A stretch of 64,000 nucleotides of DNA, from the NCBI RefSeq assembly GCF_014764405.1, contig NZ_CP061725.1, positions 6,138,001 through 6,202,000 on the forward strand, read 5' to 3'. Origin of the DNA: Micromonospora craniellae. GTDB taxonomy: Bacteria; Actinomycetota; Actinomycetes; Mycobacteriales; Micromonosporaceae. The notes beneath the pieces were generated by a model, which ran no database searches, was not told the DNA's origin, and worked only from the letters and a program-made list of their open reading frames with translations. Shown piece by piece: positions 8,611 to 18,300 of this stretch (positions are counted from its first letter, which is position 1; each line of letters opens with the position of its first letter). The position numbers and the translations under genes were made by a program.

Positions 8611-9987
8611 TCAGCCCTCCCGCGCGGTCACGGCGCGGGCCGGGTCGCGGTAGGTGCTCACCCCGGCGCCGAAGTACCGCTCGCGCAGCGTGGTCTCCGC
8701 CGGGTCGTAGGCGGTCCGGAACAGGCCCCGCCGTTGCAGCTCCGGCACGAGCAGGTCGCAGATGTCGTCGATGCCGTCCGAGGGCGGGCAGGGGATCAGG
8801 TTGAAGCCGTCCACGTCGGCGACGGTCAGCCACTGCTCCATCCGGTCGGCGACCTGCTCGGCCGTGCCGAACAACGTCACCGGGGCGTCCACCCGGGGCC
8901 GGCGGGGGCGGGACACCAGATACTTCACGTCCCCGACCGTCCAGGTGCGGTCCGGGCTGAGCTTGCGCAGGAAGCCGAGGAAGGAGTGGCTGGCCTGGCT
9001 GCGGATCTGGTCGACTGGGGTCTCGTCGGGGAAGGCCGCGAGGTCGATGTCCATCCAGCCGCACCACTTGGCGAGCTGCCCCTCGCTGCTCCACAGCGTG
9101 TTGTACGCCTCGGCCTTCGCCTTCGCCTCGGCCCGGTCCCGCCCGATCATCACCATGCCGCCCTGCAACGCCTTGACCATGCCCGGGTCCCGGCCGTGCC
9201 GGGCCGCCGCCGCGCGCAGGGCCGCCACCGGCTCCGCGCCCGAGGCGGGGTCGGCCAGCGTCAGGAAGACCACCTCGGCGTGCCGGGCGGCGAACTCGAT
9301 GCCCCGGGGCGAGGAACCGGCCTGGTAGAGCACCGGGGTGCGCTGCGGTGACGGCTCGCACTGGTGCGGGCCGCGAACGGTGAACCAGCGGCCCTCGTGG
9401 TCGATCTGGCGTACCCGGTCGGGGTCGGTGAAGATGTCGCGTTCGGCGTCGCGGACCACCGCGTCGGCGTCCCAGCTGTCCTCCCACAGGGCCCGGGCGA
9501 CCTGGACGTACTCGTCGGCGCGCTCGTAGCGCTCGTCGTGGTCGAGGTACTCGCCGAGGCCGTTGGCGGTGGCCGAGCGCAGGTAGGAGGTGACGATGTT
9601 CCAGCCGACCCGGCCACCGGTGAGGTGGTCCAGCGAGGAGAACAGCCGGGCGCACTCGTAGGGGGAGTGGTAGGTGGTGGAGTAGGTGATGGCGAAGCCG
9701 AGGTGCCGGGTCGCCGCCGCGGCGGCCGACAGCAGCAGTGCCGGGTCGATCGAGGGGATCTGCACCGCGTGCCGCACCGCAGGTGCCCAGGAGCCCCGGT
9801 AGACGTCGTAGACGCCGTGGATGTCGGCGAAGAACAACGCGTCGACGCAGGCCGCCTCCAGTTGGCGGGCGCGGGAGATCCAGTACTCCAGTGACCGGTA
9901 TCCGGTGGCCGTACGGTCGCCGGGGACCCGCCACATGCCCTTGAACTGCGGTGACGGCGAGCACTGGGTGAACACGTTCAGATGCAT
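8611..9987 (-). CDS. Flavin-dependent monooxygenase, LLM class (NtaA/SnaA/DszA type)
   Basis: The 458-residue protein begins MHLNVFTQCSPSPQF; GAGGA lies 8 bases before this ATG, which favours it over longer in-frame starts. Family hallmarks are DALFFADIHGVY, the strand LLSAAAAATRHLGFAITYST, LTGGRVGWNIVTS, and VLYQAGSSPRGIEFAARHAEVVFLT. These enzymes use FMNH2 from a separate reductase to hydroxylate or cleave aminocarboxylates, sulfones and similar substrates. No flavin reductase is visible nearby. It is the first gene of a unit that continues into the two acyl-CoA dehydrogenase genes. Substrate unknown. Confidence 0.88.
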   Translation of the reverse strand: MHLNVFTQCSPSPQFKGMWRVPGDRTATGYRSLEYWISRARQLEAACVDALFFADIHGVYDVYRGSWAPAVRHAVQIPSIDPALLLSAAAAATRHLGFAITYSTTYHSPYECARLFSSLDHLTGGRVGWNIVTSYLRSATANGLGEYLDHDERYERADEYVQVARALWEDSWDADAVVRDAERDIFTDPDRVRQIDHEGRWFTVRGPHQCEPSPQRTPVLYQAGSSPRGIEFAARHAEVVFLTLADPASGAEPVAALRAAAARHGRDPGMVKALQGGMVMIGRDRAEAKAKAEAYNTLWSSEGQLAKWCGWMDIDLAAFPDETPVDQIRSQASHSFLGFLRKLSPDRTWTVGDVKYLVSRPRRPRVDAPVTLFGTAEQVADRMEQWLTVADVDGFNLIPCPPSDGIDDICDLLVPELQRRGLFRTAYDPAETTLRERYFGAGVSTYRDPARAVTAREG

Positions 9988-10054
9988 GCCCGGTTCCTCA
10001 CATCCGTTCCGGCCCGGTACGGGCAGCGCGCTGCCAGGTGACGACACGCTACCG

Positions 10055-10069
10055 GTTGTCGGCGACAAC
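10055..10069. promoter_or_regulatory. Palindrome in divergent promoter
   Basis: GTTGTC-GGC-GACAAC is a perfect inverted repeat with 6-base arms in the 113-base gap between the divergent monooxygenase and VOC genes. It is followed by CA, giving an ACAACA-like half-site that also occurs in other promoter gaps of this locus. A dimeric regulator could bind here; no footprint is implied. Confidence 0.4.
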
Positions 10070-10100
10070 ACGCCACACCCAAGATACAAGTGAAGCATCT

Positions 10101-10592
10101 ATGATGCGTCATGTGCCTAAACTCAATGGCAGGAACCACGTCAACCTGACCGTCCGCGACCTGGACCGCAGCACCGAGTGGTACTGCCGGGTCATGGACT
10201 TCACGCCGGTACGCGACGCGACGCCGGCCGAGTCCGGGTTCACCTTCCGCACGTTGGTGCACCGGGGCTCGCTCTCCTCGATCGTGCTCGGTCAGGCCGT
10301 CGAGCCCGATCCGGCCCCCTTCGACGAACGCCGGGTGGGCCTGCACCACCTGGGCTATCACGTGCCCGAACTGGCCGACCTGGACGAGTGGGCCGCGCAC
10401 CTGGACGCCGTCGGCGCCGAGCACTCCGGCGTCCGCGAGCTGTTCCTGGAGGCCGGCTACGGCATCTGGCTGCGCGACCCGGACAACATCTGGCTGGAGT
10501 TCTACTGGCTCAACGCCGACTACTTCATGGACCGGCTGCGCCAGCAGCGCCGGGCCGAGCGGGCGGCGCGGGCGACCACCGACCGGCATTGA
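10101..10592 (+). CDS. VOC (glyoxalase/bleomycin-resistance fold) protein
   Basis: A 163-residue protein with two vicinal-oxygen-chelate half modules: HVNLTVRDLDRSTEWYCRVM at the start and LHHLGYHVPELADLDEWAAHL in the middle, closing with IWLRDPDNIWLEFYW. His and Glu positions fit metal ligands. VOC proteins in biosynthetic loci can be dioxygenases, isomerases or self-resistance binders; the sequence does not choose. The start is uncertain: ATG at 10101 or 10104, or GTG at 10113. TATGAT at 10100-10105 resembles a -10 box, which would favour a leaderless GTG start at 10113. Confidence 0.8.
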   Translation: MMRHVPKLNGRNHVNLTVRDLDRSTEWYCRVMDFTPVRDATPAESGFTFRTLVHRGSLSSIVLGQAVEPDPAPFDERRVGLHHLGYHVPELADLDEWAAHLDAVGAEHSGVRELFLEAGYGIWLRDPDNIWLEFYWLNADYFMDRLRQQRRAERAARATTDRH

Positions 10593-10619
10593 CTGTCGGG
10601 TCTTGCCGAACACGACACA

Positions 10620-10633
10620 CACTATGGATAGTG
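10620..10633. promoter_or_regulatory. Short palindrome upstream of FAD oxidase gene
   Basis: CACTAT-GG-ATAGTG is a perfect inverted repeat about 90 bases before the oxidase start, in an AT-richer patch of the 131-base gap after the VOC gene. It could be an operator or part of a promoter. The evidence is the symmetry alone. Confidence 0.25.
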
Positions 10634-10723
10634 GGTGCGGACCACCGGCGGCTCCCGGCCGGAGCGCGTCGAGCGGTGTCCCGTACCGGCGCGGACTCCC
10701 CGCCCGACGACTTGGAGAACGAC

Positions 10724-12124
10724 GTGGAAGAGACCCGGAACAGCGTCTACTGGCACGACACCGAGCCGGTCGAGGTCGGCGAGCCCCTCGATGGTGACGC
10801 GAGCTGCGACATCTGCATCGTCGGCGCCGGATACACCGGCCTGTGGGCGGCGCACTTCCTGGCCGAGGCCGAGCCCGCGGCCGACATCAAGGTGCTGGAG
10901 GCCGAGACGGTGGGCAGCGGCGCGTCCAGCGCCAACGGCGGTTTCGTCGGCCTGACCGCGGGCAAGGTGCTGCGGCGGCTGCTGTGGTACTACGGCCGGG
11001 AGAAGGCCGCCGGCGTCTACCGCAGCGGCGCCCGGTCGATCATCGACATCGGGCGGTTCTGCCGCCAGTACGGCATCGACGCCGACTTCGCGATGAACGG
11101 TGTTCTCCAGGTGGTCACCGACCGCAAACAACTGGCCCGGCTCGAACTCCAGGTCAAGCGCAGCGAACGCACCGGCCTGCGCGGGTCGTTCAAGCTGCTG
11201 GACCGCGACGAGGCGCAGCAGCGCATCGGCTCCCCGCAGGTGCTCGGCGCGTTGCGCACCACCGGCGCGCTGGTCAACCCGCACCGGCTGGTGCAGGGGC
11301 TGGCCCGGGTCGTCCGGGAACAGAGCGTCGACATCCACGAGCGGACCCCGGTCACCGAGGTCCGCAAGGTCGGCGGACGGTACCGGGTGACCACCCCCAC
11401 CGGCACGGTCACCGCCAACGAGGTCGTCCTGGCGACCAACGCCTGGCAGCACAGCTTCGCCCAGACCCACACCAAGGTCATGCCGGTGTGGAACTACCTG
11501 ATGGTGACCGAACCGCTGACCGACGCGCAGTTGTCCCGGGTCGCCTGGCCCGGCCGGGAGGGGGTCAGCAACTCGCTGTCCTTCGCCCACGCGGCCCGGC
11601 TCACCGCCGACAACCGGGTGGTCTGGTCCGGCGGCCGGTGGTACTACTACGACCAGCGGGACACCGACCGGTCGCACCTGCGCAACGACGCCGCCCACGC
11701 CGAGCTGCGGGAGTCCTTCGCCCGCTTCTTCCCGGCCTGGCGGGACGTGCGGTTCAGCCACGCCTTCGGCGGCCCGATCGGCTGGAGCCGCACCTTCATC
11801 CCGCAGTTCGGCCGCACCGACGACGGCCTGGTGTACGGGCACGGCTACACCGGCAACGGGATCGCGCCCAGCCACACCGGCGGCAAGATCCTGCGGGACC
11901 TGGTGCTGCGGCGGGACACCGAGTACACCGACCTGGCGTACGTGACGGTGAACCAGCCGAAGTTCGCCAAGGGCGCGATGGGCGACAAGGGCGCGCACCT
12001 GTTCATCTGGCGGCAGGAGACCGGTGACCGGCTGCCGTTGCTGCTGCCGCACCCGGCCGCGCTGGCGCCCCGGTCCTTCTTCGCCGGCCGCGCCGCGCGT
12101 CGGGCAGCCGGCGCCAACCGCTGA
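10724..12124 (+). CDS. FAD-dependent amine/amino-acid oxidase (DadA/PuuB-like)
   Basis: This 466-residue protein has an N-terminal FAD dinucleotide motif CIVGAGYTGLWAAHFL, then GSGASSANGGFVGL, typical of DAO-superfamily oxidases such as gamma-glutamylputrescine oxidase. HGYTGNGIAPSHTGGKILRDL is the second FAD-contact segment. The GTG at 10724 is preferred because GGAG lies 6 bases upstream. The expected reaction is oxidation of a C-N bond. In a thiazoline-type locus an action on a cyclic amine or amino-acid unit is possible but unproven. A paralogue lies at 19580-20968. Confidence 0.85.
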   Translation: MEETRNSVYWHDTEPVEVGEPLDGDASCDICIVGAGYTGLWAAHFLAEAEPAADIKVLEAETVGSGASSANGGFVGLTAGKVLRRLLWYYGREKAAGVYRSGARSIIDIGRFCRQYGIDADFAMNGVLQVVTDRKQLARLELQVKRSERTGLRGSFKLLDRDEAQQRIGSPQVLGALRTTGALVNPHRLVQGLARVVREQSVDIHERTPVTEVRKVGGRYRVTTPTGTVTANEVVLATNAWQHSFAQTHTKVMPVWNYLMVTEPLTDAQLSRVAWPGREGVSNSLSFAHAARLTADNRVVWSGGRWYYYDQRDTDRSHLRNDAAHAELRESFARFFPAWRDVRFSHAFGGPIGWSRTFIPQFGRTDDGLVYGHGYTGNGIAPSHTGGKILRDLVLRRDTEYTDLAYVTVNQPKFAKGAMGDKGAHLFIWRQETGDRLPLLLPHPAALAPRSFFAGRAARRAAGANR

Positions 12125-12172
12125 CCCGTCGCACCGCGCAGCGGACCGGCCGACGGCCGGGAACCACAGCGG

Positions 12173-12212
12173 GCAGGCGGCCCGGCCGGCCACCACCGGC
12201 CGGGCCGCCTGC
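12173..12212. terminator. Bidirectional terminator hairpin
   Basis: A perfect 17-bp stem (12173-12189 with 12196-12212, arm GCAGGCGGCCCGGCCGG) closes a 6-base loop. It sits between the convergent oxidase and metallo-hydrolase genes, directly against the stop of the latter. GC-rich hairpins without a U-tract are the usual actinomycete form. Confidence 0.75.
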
Positions 12213-13217
12213 TCAGTTCGGGTCGCTGCTGCCGAAGAGGCGGCTCTGCCCGACCGCGAGGTCCCAGAGGGCGTCCGCCGGGCGGCCCGACTCGGCCCAC
12301 GCCTTGCGCGCCAGCTCGACCGGGGCCAGCACCGGCTCGGCGGAGAGCGCGAACGTGCCCCAGTGGATGGTGACCATCCGTTCCGCGCCCAGGTCGCCGC
12401 AGGCACGGACCGCCTCGGCCGGGTCCATGTGCAGCGGCTTCATGAACCAGCGCGGACGGAACGCGCCGACCGGCAGCAACGCCACGTCGATGCCGGGGAA
12501 ACGCGCGCCGATCTCGGCGAAGGCCGGCCCGTACGCCGAGTCACCGGCGAAGAAGACCCGGTGGGCCGGGGTGTCCTCCGAGGTCATCAACCACCCGCCC
12601 CACAGGCTCTGGCAGGTGTCGAAGAGACCCCGACGGCTCCAGTGGTGCGCCGGGGTGAAGTCGAACCGTACGCCGCCGACCGTGGTCGACTCCCACCAGT
12701 CCAGCTCGACCACCCGGCGGAAACCGCGCGTCTGGAACCACCAGGCCAGCCCGGCCGGCACCAGCACCGGCGTGTCCCGGGGCAGCCGGCGCACGGTGGG
12801 CTCGTCGAGGTGGTCGAAGTGGTTGTGGCTGATCACCACCACGTCGATCGGCGGCAGCGACTCCCAGCGCACGCCGGGTGGGGTGTACCGGCGCGGCGTA
12901 CCCGGGATCTTGTCGGCGAAGACCGGATCGGTCAGGACCACCCGGCCGCCGAGCTGGACCAGGCAGGTGGCGTGACCGATCCAGGTCACCGCGGCCTGCC
13001 CGGCACCGACCCGGGGCGCCGCCTCGTCCACCACCGGCACCCGGCCACCGGTCGCGCCGACCGGGCGGGTGCCGCGCTCGCGCATCAGCCGCAGCACCGC
13101 CGCCGGGCCGGGCACCGGGTGGGTGAGCCGGTCGGTGAAGCCACCGGGCCAGGTGCGCCCGCGGGGCGCCCCGGTGAGCCGGGCCAGAGCACGGTGCACG
13201 GCGCGTGGTCGGTACAC
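12213..13217 (-). CDS. Metallo-beta-lactamase-fold hydrolase (UlaG/NAPE-PLD-like)
   Basis: A 334-residue metallo-hydrolase with the metal-binding signature VVISHNHFDHLD and further ligands in FTPAHHWS, FFAGDSAYGPAF and MVTIHWGTFAL. TWIGHATCLVQLGGRVVLTDPVF is the typical N-terminal strand pair of the lipid-anchored phosphodiesterase-like subgroup. The GTG at 13217 is favoured: GAGGAGG ends 5 bases upstream. It may be a general metabolic gene embedded in the locus or hydrolyse an ester, amide or lactone of the product. It follows a methyltransferase gene on the same strand, 57 bases apart. Confidence 0.85.
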   Translation of the reverse strand: MYRPRAVHRALARLTGAPRGRTWPGGFTDRLTHPVPGPAAVLRLMRERGTRPVGATGGRVPVVDEAAPRVGAGQAAVTWIGHATCLVQLGGRVVLTDPVFADKIPGTPRRYTPPGVRWESLPPIDVVVISHNHFDHLDEPTVRRLPRDTPVLVPAGLAWWFQTRGFRRVVELDWWESTTVGGVRFDFTPAHHWSRRGLFDTCQSLWGGWLMTSEDTPAHRVFFAGDSAYGPAFAEIGARFPGIDVALLPVGAFRPRWFMKPLHMDPAEAVRACGDLGAERMVTIHWGTFALSAEPVLAPVELARKAWAESGRPADALWDLAVGQSRLFGSSDPN

Positions 13218-13274
13218 GGGTTCCTCCTCGGGTAGTGGGGTCGGCACCGGACGCCGGGCCAGGGCATGCCGGTG

Positions 13275-14102
13275 TCACCCTGGCTTGTGCGCGGTGAGCA
13301 GTAGGTAACCCAGGCAGGACTCGGCGACCGCCTGGAGGTCCAGGACCGCTTCGCTGACCTGGCGCAGCACCCGGGGCCCGTACGTGCCGGCGAGGCGCTC
13401 GCGTTCGCGCGCCACCGCCTCCCGGGTGGCCTGGTGGGAGCGGCGTACGTGGGGCCCGGCGTCGACGACGTCGACCACCTCGAAACCGGCCGTGCGGACC
13501 AGCTCGACGTAGGCCGGCGCGGCCGGCGGCGTCGACATCGGCATCGTCGACCAGATCCGCGCCTGCGCGTCGTCCATCGGCCGGACCAGGGTGAGCTCGG
13601 CGAGGACGAGCCGCCCGCCGGGGCGCAGTACCCGGTGCACCTGGTCCAGCGCGGCGGCCTTGTCCGGCACGTGTACCAGCACCTCCAGCGCCAGCGCCGC
13701 GTCGAAGCACCGGTCCGGGTACGGCAGGGCGGTGGCGTCGGCCCGGGCGAAGCGGACCCGGTCGGCCAGACCTTCCTTCACCGCGAGCTCTCCGGCGCGC
13801 TCGACCTGCCGGCCGCTGAGCGAGACGCCGCTGACCTCGGCGCCGGTCACCCGGGCGACGTGGCGGGTCGGTCCGCCCGTGCCGCAGCCGACGTCCAGGA
13901 CGTGGTCGCCGGGCCCGACCGCGAGCCGACCGGCGAGTTCGTCGTTGAGTCGTGTCTGTGCCTGCGCGAGGGTGGCCGGGTCGTGCTCGTCGGACCAGTA
14001 CCCGTAGTGCAGGTTGTCGCCGTAGACGGCGTCGAGGAACGTGCCCATCAGGTCGTAGAACATGGCGACCCGTTCGGCCCGAGTTGCTGGATCTTCGGTC
14101 AC
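13275..14102 (-). CDS. SAM-dependent methyltransferase (UbiE/RebM-like)
   Basis: This 275-residue class I methyltransferase has motif I in HVLDVGCGTGGPTRHVA, ADATALPYPD for motif II, and VLRPGGRLVLAELT for motif III. NLHYGYWSDEHDPATLAQAQ before the SAM loop is typical of small-molecule O/C-methyltransferases related to RebM and tocopherol methyltransferase. GTG at 14102 is chosen because GGGGGAG lies 7 bases upstream. It is divergently transcribed from the acyl-CoA dehydrogenase gene at 14265. The substrate is not evident. Confidence 0.85.
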   Translation of the reverse strand: MTEDPATRAERVAMFYDLMGTFLDAVYGDNLHYGYWSDEHDPATLAQAQTRLNDELAGRLAVGPGDHVLDVGCGTGGPTRHVARVTGAEVSGVSLSGRQVERAGELAVKEGLADRVRFARADATALPYPDRCFDAALALEVLVHVPDKAAALDQVHRVLRPGGRLVLAELTLVRPMDDAQARIWSTMPMSTPPAAPAYVELVRTAGFEVVDVVDAGPHVRRSHQATREAVARERERLAGTYGPRVLRQVSEAVLDLQAVAESCLGYLLLTAHKPG

Positions 14103-14264
14103 CTGCGATCTCCCCCGTGGGTTGGCGTTTCTCAGCATAGTGTCGGTCGGTCGCCGCAAACACAACACTGTCTTCATGTAGCTTCTAGGCTGTCGGTGAC
14201 GTCTTCGTTAGGCTGTGCGCAGAACCCACACCGACTGACGACGGAACGGACGGTGGACCGACTG

Positions 14265-15269
14265 ATGAGCAACTCTGCCAAGGTGCTGGATCGCGCGGAG
14301 CGCATCGCCGAGGAGGTGCTGTTCCCGGTGGCGGAGGAGGTCGACGCCGCCGACACTGTCCCGGGCACCCACCTCGACCTGCTCGCCGCCGAAGGCTTCT
14401 ACGGCCTGGCCGGCCCGCCGCAGTTCAGCGAGATGGCCGCAGAGGAGACCGCCACCGCGGCCCGCGCGTTGGAGATCATCGCCAGCGGATGCCTCACCAC
14501 GGCGTTCGTCTGGGCACAACACCACAGCGCGGTGATGGCGGCGACGCACAGCCAGCGGCCGGGCATCACCGACCAGTGGCTGGAGCCGCTGTGCCGGGGC
14601 GAGCGGCGTGCCGGGCTGGCCATCCTCTCCGCCACCCGGCCCGGCCCCCCGGCGGTCCGCGCCGAGGCGGTCGACGGCGGCTGGCTGCTGCACGGCGCCA
14701 CCTCCTGGGTGACCGGTTGGGGCCTGGTCGACACGCTGTTCACCGCGGCCCGGGACGCCTCGGACACGCTGGTCTGGTCGTTGCTGGACGCCACCGAGAG
14801 CGACACCCTCAGCGTCACGCCGGTCGACATGGTCGCGGTGGCGGCGAGCCGCACCGTGCAGGTCACCTTCACCGGCCACTTCGTGCCCGAGCAGCGGGTC
14901 ACCGGCACCGTCCCGCACGAGGTCTACCTGCAACGCGACCCGGCGACCCTGCGGTTCAACGGGTCGTTGCCGCTGGGTGTGGCGACCCGCTGCGCCCGGC
15001 TGATCGGGCCGAGCCCGCTGGACGCGGCGATCGACGAGTGCCGGGCCACCCTCGACGCCGCCGGCCCGGACGAACTGCCCTCGGCCCGGGGCGCGGCCGC
15101 CGCCCTCGCCCTGCGCGCCGCCGGACTGCTGGCCACCACCACGGGCAGCGCGGCTGTGCTGCGGCATCGCCCGGCCGAGCGGCTGATGCGCGAGGCGCTG
15201 TTCCTGCTCGTCTTCGGCACCCGCCCGGGCATCCGCGCCGACCTGATCGACCGGCTGCACCGGGGCTGA
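14265..15269 (+). CDS. Acyl-CoA dehydrogenase-like flavoprotein
   Basis: A 334-residue member of the acyl-CoA dehydrogenase superfamily, shorter than the usual 370-390. N-terminal helices (VLDRAERIAEEVLFPVAEEVDAAD), LTTAFVWAQHHSAVMA and LSATRPGPPAVRAEAVDGGWLLHGATSWVTGWG match the fold, but the flavin-contact and C-terminal base motifs are poorly conserved. It may act on an unusual substrate, or belong to the monooxygenase-like branch of this fold. Start ATG 14265 is used; GTG 14253 is an in-frame alternative. The gene is monocistronic, ending in a strong palindromic terminator. Confidence 0.75.
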   Translation: MSNSAKVLDRAERIAEEVLFPVAEEVDAADTVPGTHLDLLAAEGFYGLAGPPQFSEMAAEETATAARALEIIASGCLTTAFVWAQHHSAVMAATHSQRPGITDQWLEPLCRGERRAGLAILSATRPGPPAVRAEAVDGGWLLHGATSWVTGWGLVDTLFTAARDASDTLVWSLLDATESDTLSVTPVDMVAVAASRTVQVTFTGHFVPEQRVTGTVPHEVYLQRDPATLRFNGSLPLGVATRCARLIGPSPLDAAIDECRATLDAAGPDELPSARGAAAALALRAAGLLATTTGSAAVLRHRPAERLMREALFLLVFGTRPGIRADLIDRLHRG

Positions 15270-15277
15270 GCCACCCG

Positions 15278-15321
15278 CCGACCACGGGCCCGGGGTACGC
15301 GTACCCCGGGCCCGTGGTCGG
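15278..15321. terminator. Long perfect palindrome, bidirectional terminator
   Basis: A 44-base palindrome without mismatches: 15278-15298 pairs with 15301-15321 around a GC centre (core GGGGTACGCGTACCCC). It fills the gap between the convergent dehydrogenase and NRPS genes and touches the NRPS stop codon, so it should end transcripts from both sides. Confidence 0.8.
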
Positions 15322-18300
15322 TCAGGGTGCGATGAGGACGTCGGTCACCACGGCGGCGGTCGGTGCCACCGCCGCCGGATCGGTCACCGCGAAGTGGTCG
15401 CCGGACACCTGCCGGCGGGTGGTCACGGCACCGTCGGGCAGCCGCTCGCCCAGCGGCACCAGATAGCCGCCGGCCGCCCCGCCCAGCGTGGTCCGGGCCT
15501 CCAACAGGTGCACGGTGAGGCCGGGCGCCGCCGGGACCGGATAGCGCACCAGCGCCCGGGTGTGCGCGGCGAAGACCTCGAACAACCGCTCGGCCGAGTC
15601 CAGGCCCAGCGACGCCAGCTCGGGCCGGGCGGCGGCCACCCGCGGCCAGGCCGCCCGCAACGCCTCCACCCCGGAGGCGTCCGCGCCCACCGGCGTGTCG
15701 TCGGACACCTCGCCCCGGGTCACGTCGGTCAGGAACGCCCGGACCAGTTCGACCGCGCTCGGCTCGGCGGTCGTCCCGGGCGGGCCGACCCAGGGGTCGA
15801 TCAGCACCGCCGTGCAGGTGCGCCCCGCCTCGGTCAACTGCCGACCCAGCTCGTAGGCCAGCACCGCGCCGAGGGACCAGCCGACCAGGCGTACCGGGGC
15901 GTCCGCCGGCAGTGCGGCGGTCACCTCGTCGCGGTAGTGGCGGGCCAGCTCGGTCAGGGTCGGCGGCACGGGGGCCGTGCCGTCCAGCGCGGGCGACGCG
16001 ATCCCCAGCACCGGCCAGCCGTCCGGCAGCCGCGCGACCAGTTCGCGGTAGCAGAGCAGGTCGCCGCCGACCGGGTGGATCAGCACGACCGGGGCACCGT
16101 CGCCGGGCGCCAGCGACTGCACCACCGACGTGCCGGCGGCCCCGTCCCGCTCGTCCAACAGGCGGGCCAGTTCGGCGACCGTACGGTGCTGGTAGAGGGC
16201 GGCCAGCGGGAGCCGGCTGCCGAACTCCCGCTCGACCCGGTTCATCAGCTGCGCCGCCTGCAACGAGCTGCCACCGAGGGCGAAGAACGGGTCGTCTACG
16301 CCGACCGAGGGCAGGTCGAGCAGGTCCGACCAGAGCGTGGCCAGCCGCCGCTGGGTGGCCGTGTGCGGGGCGCGGAACCGCCCGCCGCTCGGGGCCAGAG
16401 CGGCCGCGGCCGCGACCAGGGCGGCCCGGTCCACCTTGCCGTTGCCGGTCAGCGGCAACGTCTCCCGCACCTCGATCACCGGCGGCACCAGGTACCCGGG
16501 CAGCGTCGCGCCGAGCGCCGCCCGCACCTCGTCGGCGAAGTCCGGCTTCGCCGCCTCGGCGGCCACGAAGGCGACCAGTGACGCACCCTGCTCGCCCCGG
16601 CGGGCGACCACCACCGCGTCGGTCACCCCCGGCTGCCCGACCAGCGCCGCCTCGATCTCGCCCAGCTCCACCCGGAAGCCGTTTATCTTCACCTGCGGGT
16701 CGTCGCGGCCGAGGAACTCGATCACCCCGTCCGGGCGGTACCGGCCCAGGTCGCCGGTGCGGTAGAGCCGCTCACCGGTGACCGGGTGGGTGACGAACGC
16801 GGCGGCGGTGAGTTCCGGCGCGTGCAGGTACCCGTCGGCCAGCCCCCGCCCGGCGATGTACAGGTCCCCGGGCACCCAGTCGGGCCGGTGGGCGAGCCGC
16901 GAGTCGAGGACGTGGAAGCGCTGGTTCCGCAGCGGCCAGCCGTACGGCACGCTGGTCCACTCCGGGGGCACCCGGGCGGGGACGTCGAACCAGTTCGACC
17001 AGATCGACGCCTCGGTGGCCCCGCCGAGCGCCACGCACCGCGCCCTCGGGGCGATCTCGGCCAGCTCGCGGCCGAGCGACAACGGCACCCAGTCGCCGCT
17101 GACCATCGCCACCCGCAGCGCCGCCGGGCGCTCCCGGTCCGCCGCCGCCCGGACGTAGTCGACGAACATCGCCAGGTAGGCCGGCACCGAGTTCCACACC
17201 GTCACGCCCGCCCGGACGGCCAGCTCGTGCAGGTGCACCACCTCGCGGGCCTGACCCGGATCGGGGACGACCACGGCGCCGCCGACGGCCAGCAGGCCGA
17301 AGACGTCGTACACGGACAGGTCGAAGGTGAACTCCGAGACGGCCAGCACCCGGTCGTCGGCCCCGACACCGAAGCGGGTGTTCACGTCCACGATGGTGTT
17401 GGCCGCGCTCTGGTGGCGGATCGTCACGCCCTTCGGCGTACCGGTGGTGCCGGACGTGAAGATCACGTACGCCAGCGCCTCCGCCTCGTCGGCGACCTCG
17501 GCGTCGGGCAGGTCGCCCGGTGGCAGGTCCGCCAACCGCCAGCGGACCGCGTCGGACGGCGCCCCGTCGAGATCGTCGTCGGTCTCGCCGAGCACCGCAC
17601 GGACACCCGCTCCGGCGAGGATCTGCGCGCGGCGCGGCAGCGGCCAGGCCGGCGCCACCGGCACGTAGGCCGCGCCGCTCATCAGCACCCCGAGCAGCGC
17701 GGCGATCTGGTCCACGCCCCGGTCGGCGACGACCGCGACCAGGTCACCCGGGCCGCGTCCGGCGGCCCGCAGCGCGGCGGCCACCGCACCGGCCCGCGCC
17801 CGTAGCTGTCCATAGGTCACGGTGCCGGCGGAGGTGACCACCGCGTCGGCGTCCGGGGTGCGACGGGCCCGGGCCAGGAAACCGCCGTGCAGGGTCTGCG
17901 TGGCCACCTCGCCGGCGGTGTCGTTGGCCTGCGTCCGGACCGCGAGCTGTCGCTCGGGGGTCAGCCGGTCGCCCCGCGCCGCCGACCAGGCCGCGTCGTC
18001 GCCGGCCAGGTCGGCCAGCAGGGCCCGGTACGCGGCGAACATGTCGTCGATCATGCCGGGCGGGTAGAGCCCGTCGGCGGTGTCCCAGCTGAACACCATC
18101 TCGCCGGAGCGCATGAACACCTGGTGGTCGAAGGCGACCTGCGGGGTCCGGACCAGCGACTCGCGGCGCTGCCAGCCGAGCAGTTCCAGGAAGACCGGGT
18201 CGGTGTCGGAGCCGAGCCCGAGCATGCTGGTGAACACCACCGGCATCCGGGCACCCGAGACCGTCCCGGAACGCCGGTTCAACTCCCGGATGACCGACAC

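Noticed and set aside
14265..15269. Nitrososynthase-like flavoprotein linked to the amino sugar genes
   Set aside because: It has an acyl-CoA dehydrogenase-type fold, as sugar nitrososynthases do, but lies 38 kb away inside the NRPS/PKS locus and no specific motif supports that role.
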